Below, piece after piece: positions 62,120-64,000 of a DNA stretch of 64,000 bases. The translations under genes and the position numbers were made by a program. Below the pieces are notes generated by a model. That model searched no databases and was not told the origin of the DNA. It was given only the letters and a program-made list of their open reading frames with translations. Position 1 is the first letter of the stretch; each line of letters begins with the position of its first letter. The stretch is from Paludibaculum sp. (GTDB lineage: Bacteria > Acidobacteriota > Terriglobia > Bryobacterales > Bryobacteraceae): NCBI GenBank assembly GCA_029973955.1, contig JARKQJ010000248.1:1-64000 (forward strand), written 5' to 3'.

Positions 62120-64000
62120 ATGACAAGCAACCCGGACGACCGCCCGGTGGACCTGCCCGCCGGCGGCGAAGAAAATTACGAGCAGCTTCTCGACGACTAT
62201 AGCCACCTGGCCCCGCCCACCGAGGGCGAGGTCCTCGCGGGCCATGTGCTTCAGGTGACCCCCAAGGGCGTCATCGTCGATGTCGGCATGAAGCAGGAGG
62301 GCATTGTCCCCATCGAGCAGGTGGCCGGCCCCGATGGCTCCGTCCAGGTCCAGCCTGGCGACACCATCGACGTCATGGTCGACCGGCGCCGCGAGATTGA
62401 GGGCTACATCGCCCTCTCTCATGAACGCGCCAGCCGCATCCGCGCCTGGGACACCCTCGATAAGGCCTTCCACGAAAGCCTCCTCCTCAGCGGACGCGTC
62501 CTCGGCCGCGTCAAGGGCGGCCTCAGCGTCGATGTCGGCGTCGTCGCCTTCATGCCTTCCACCCAGGTGGATGTCCGCCCACTCCATAACCTCGACGCCT
62601 TCATCGGCCAGGACATCGCCGTCAAGGTCATCAAGCTCAACCGCCGCCGCAATAACGTCGTCGTCAGCCGCAAGGCCGCCATGGAAGACGAAGTCGCGTC
62701 CCGCAAGGGCGCCTTGCTCGACCACCTCCACGAGGGCGACCTCGTCACCGGCGTCGTCAAAAATCTCACCGACTACGGCGCCTTCGTCGACCTCGGCGGC
62801 ATCGACGGCCTCCTCCATGTCTCCGACATGTCCTACGGCCGCGTCGCCCACCCCTCCAACATCCTCCAGGTCGGCCAGGAGATCACCGTCCGCGTCATGA
62901 AGTTCGACAAGGACAAGGAGCGCATCTCCCTCGGCCTCAAACAGGTCGCCCCCGACCCCTGGGACACCATCCACGACCGCTACGCCGAGGGCATGAGCGT
63001 GGTGGGCCGCATCGTCAGCGTCACCGACTACGGCGCCTTCGTCGAACTCGAAGCCGGCGTCGAGGGCCTCATCCATATCTCCGAGATGACCTGGTCCCGC
63101 CGCATGAAGCACCCCTCCAAGGTCGTGCACGTCGGCGACTCCGTCGAAAGCGTCGTCCTCGAGGTCAAGCCCAAGGAACGCCGCATCTCCCTCGGCATCA
63201 AACAGCTCGAAGCCGATCCCTGGACTACCGTCGATACCCGCTACGCCATCGGCAGCGTCGTCGAGGGCCGCGTCCGCAAACTCGCCGACTTCGGCGCTTT
63301 CATCGAGATCGAAGAGGGCATCGACGGCCTTGTCCATATCTCCGACCTCTGCTGGAACAAGCGCGTCCAGCACCCCTCCGAGGTCCTCAAGAAAGGCCAG
63401 ATCGTCCAGGCCGTCATCCTCAATATCGATTCCCCCAATCGCCGCCTCTCCCTCGGCATCAAACAGCTTCAACCCGACGCCTGGGAGACCTTCTTCCAGG
63501 CCCATCAGGTCGGCGATACCGTCACCGGCAAACCCTCCCGCGTCGTCAACTTCGGCATCTTCGTCGAACTCACCACCGGGGTCGAGGGCCTCTGTCATAA
63601 CTCCGAACTGCCCGCCGATCTCCGCTCCCCCGGCGTCACTCTCACCCTCGGCGAGGACTATCGCTTCAAGATCATCAAGATGAACGCGGCCGAAAAGCGC
63701 ATCGGCCTCACCCTCTTGAGTCCCGAATCGGAAGCCGAACGCCGCCGCCTCGGAGACTACCAGCGCCAGGCGGCCCAAGCCACCCAGCAGATGGAGGTCG
63801 CCCTCCAGCCGCCGGCGGAAGCCCCGCCGGCCTCTGAGTCGGCTCCCACCGCCGAACCCGCTCCCGAAGAAAACGCACACCAGGAAGCGGAGCCGGCTCC
63901 TCCCGCCACGCCCGCGGACGCTCCCCCGGAGGCTCCTCCAGCCGAATCCGAGCCTCACACGGAACCAGATTCTAACGCGACCTCAGAACAGGAACAGTGA
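62120..64000 (+). CDS. rpsA: 30S ribosomal protein S1
   Basis: This 626-residue S1 binds mRNA on the small subunit. Six S1 repeats are visible, starting at GEVLAGHVLQVTPKGVIVDV, SGRVLGRVKGGLSVDVG, TGVVKNLTDYGAFVDLGG, GRIVSVTDYGAFVELEAG, GRVRKLADFGAFIEIEEG and GKPSRVVNFGIFVELTTG. A FMPSTQVDVRP motif sits in repeat 2. From about residue 560 a Pro/Ala/Glu-rich acidic tail of about 65 residues extends to the stop. The start at MTSNPDD is preferred over an upstream in-frame ATG because GGAG lies 9 nt upstream. The gene ends with TGA at the last base of the window. Confidence 0.96.
   Translation: MTSNPDDRPVDLPAGGEENYEQLLDDYSHLAPPTEGEVLAGHVLQVTPKGVIVDVGMKQEGIVPIEQVAGPDGSVQVQPGDTIDVMVDRRREIEGYIALSHERASRIRAWDTLDKAFHESLLLSGRVLGRVKGGLSVDVGVVAFMPSTQVDVRPLHNLDAFIGQDIAVKVIKLNRRRNNVVVSRKAAMEDEVASRKGALLDHLHEGDLVTGVVKNLTDYGAFVDLGGIDGLLHVSDMSYGRVAHPSNILQVGQEITVRVMKFDKDKERISLGLKQVAPDPWDTIHDRYAEGMSVVGRIVSVTDYGAFVELEAGVEGLIHISEMTWSRRMKHPSKVVHVGDSVESVVLEVKPKERRISLGIKQLEADPWTTVDTRYAIGSVVEGRVRKLADFGAFIEIEEGIDGLVHISDLCWNKRVQHPSEVLKKGQIVQAVILNIDSPNRRLSLGIKQLQPDAWETFFQAHQVGDTVTGKPSRVVNFGIFVELTTGVEGLCHNSELPADLRSPGVTLTLGEDYRFKIIKMNAAEKRIGLTLLSPESEAERRRLGDYQRQAAQATQQMEVALQPPAEAPPASESAPTAEPAPEENAHQEAEPAPPATPADAPPEAPPAESEPHTEPDSNATSEQEQ

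Noticed and set aside
62215-63720. Repeated nucleotide segments that could be taken for a DNA repeat array
   Set aside because: They are the six S1 domains of rpsA and diverge at the DNA level as expected for protein repeats.
61949-63958. A 669-codon open frame on the minus strand opposite rpsA
   Set aside because: It is the antisense image of the repeated S1 domains, which also explains its apparent internal repeats.

Overview
The window is GC-rich and tightly packed, and it reads as a chromosome segment of an Acidobacteriota bacterium of the Bryobacterales type (Solibacter / Paludibaculum-like). The assignment is an inference from gene content: a fused acidobacterial ABC permease (ADOP), an ECF sigma factor overlapping a Ser/Thr kinase, a PEP-CTERM protein, many Tat-exported sugar enzymes and oxidoreductases, DUF1080 and DUF2911 proteins, and microcompartment shell genes. 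I see no insertion sequence, phage, CRISPR array or rRNA. One tRNA (Lys, anticodon CTT) is present.

Layout. 47-8618 (minus): gdhA-mutS-anmK-aldo/keto reductase-GH95 fucosidase. 8.7-10.8 kb (plus): a putative zinc hydrolase, an aquaglyceroporin and a DUF177 protein. 10.8-15.0 kb (minus): PEP-CTERM protein, Ser/Thr kinase and ECF sigma factor, which separate DUF177 from its usual partners rpmF and plsX (15.2-16.4 kb, plus). dsbD follows and starts inside plsX. 18.3-24.7 kb (minus) is a flagellar basal-body operon, flgB-flgC-fliE-fliF-fliG-fliH-fliI-fliJ. 24.8-31.3 kb: a cysteine-cluster protein, a SPOR protein, lipA-lnt and a coupled GH20/GH36 pair. 31.3-34.9 kb: bacterioferritin, a hybrid sensor kinase and tRNA-Lys. 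35-41 kb: an ADOP permease, a META-domain protein, a zinc-finger protein, a polytopic membrane protein and a PilZ protein. 41.2-45.5 kb: alcohol dehydrogenase, aldo/keto reductase, divergent AraC regulator and a deoxyhypusine-synthase-like protein. 45.5-55.4 kb: an exported carbohydrate region with a Tat Gfo/Idh oxidoreductase, a 941-residue putative glycosidase, a DUF1080 protein, a cyclase-family hydrolase, a nucleoside hydrolase and a second Tat aldo/keto reductase, plus two 132-residue exported paralogues. 55.5-59.5 kb: HtrA-like protease, S9 peptidase and DUF2911 protein. 59.8-61.05 kb: a bacterial microcompartment shell cassette with one BMC-H and three BMC-P genes and no enzyme beside it. 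62.1-64.0 kb: rpsA with a structured leader.

The most interesting items are the enzyme-free microcompartment shell cassette, the sigma/kinase/PEP-CTERM block inside the DUF177-rpmF-plsX neighbourhood, the Gfo/Idh plus DUF1080 combination that suggests 3-keto-sugar chemistry, the two unknown 132-residue paralogues, and alternative hairpins in the rpsA leader. All functions are read from sequence motifs by eye; no database search was run.
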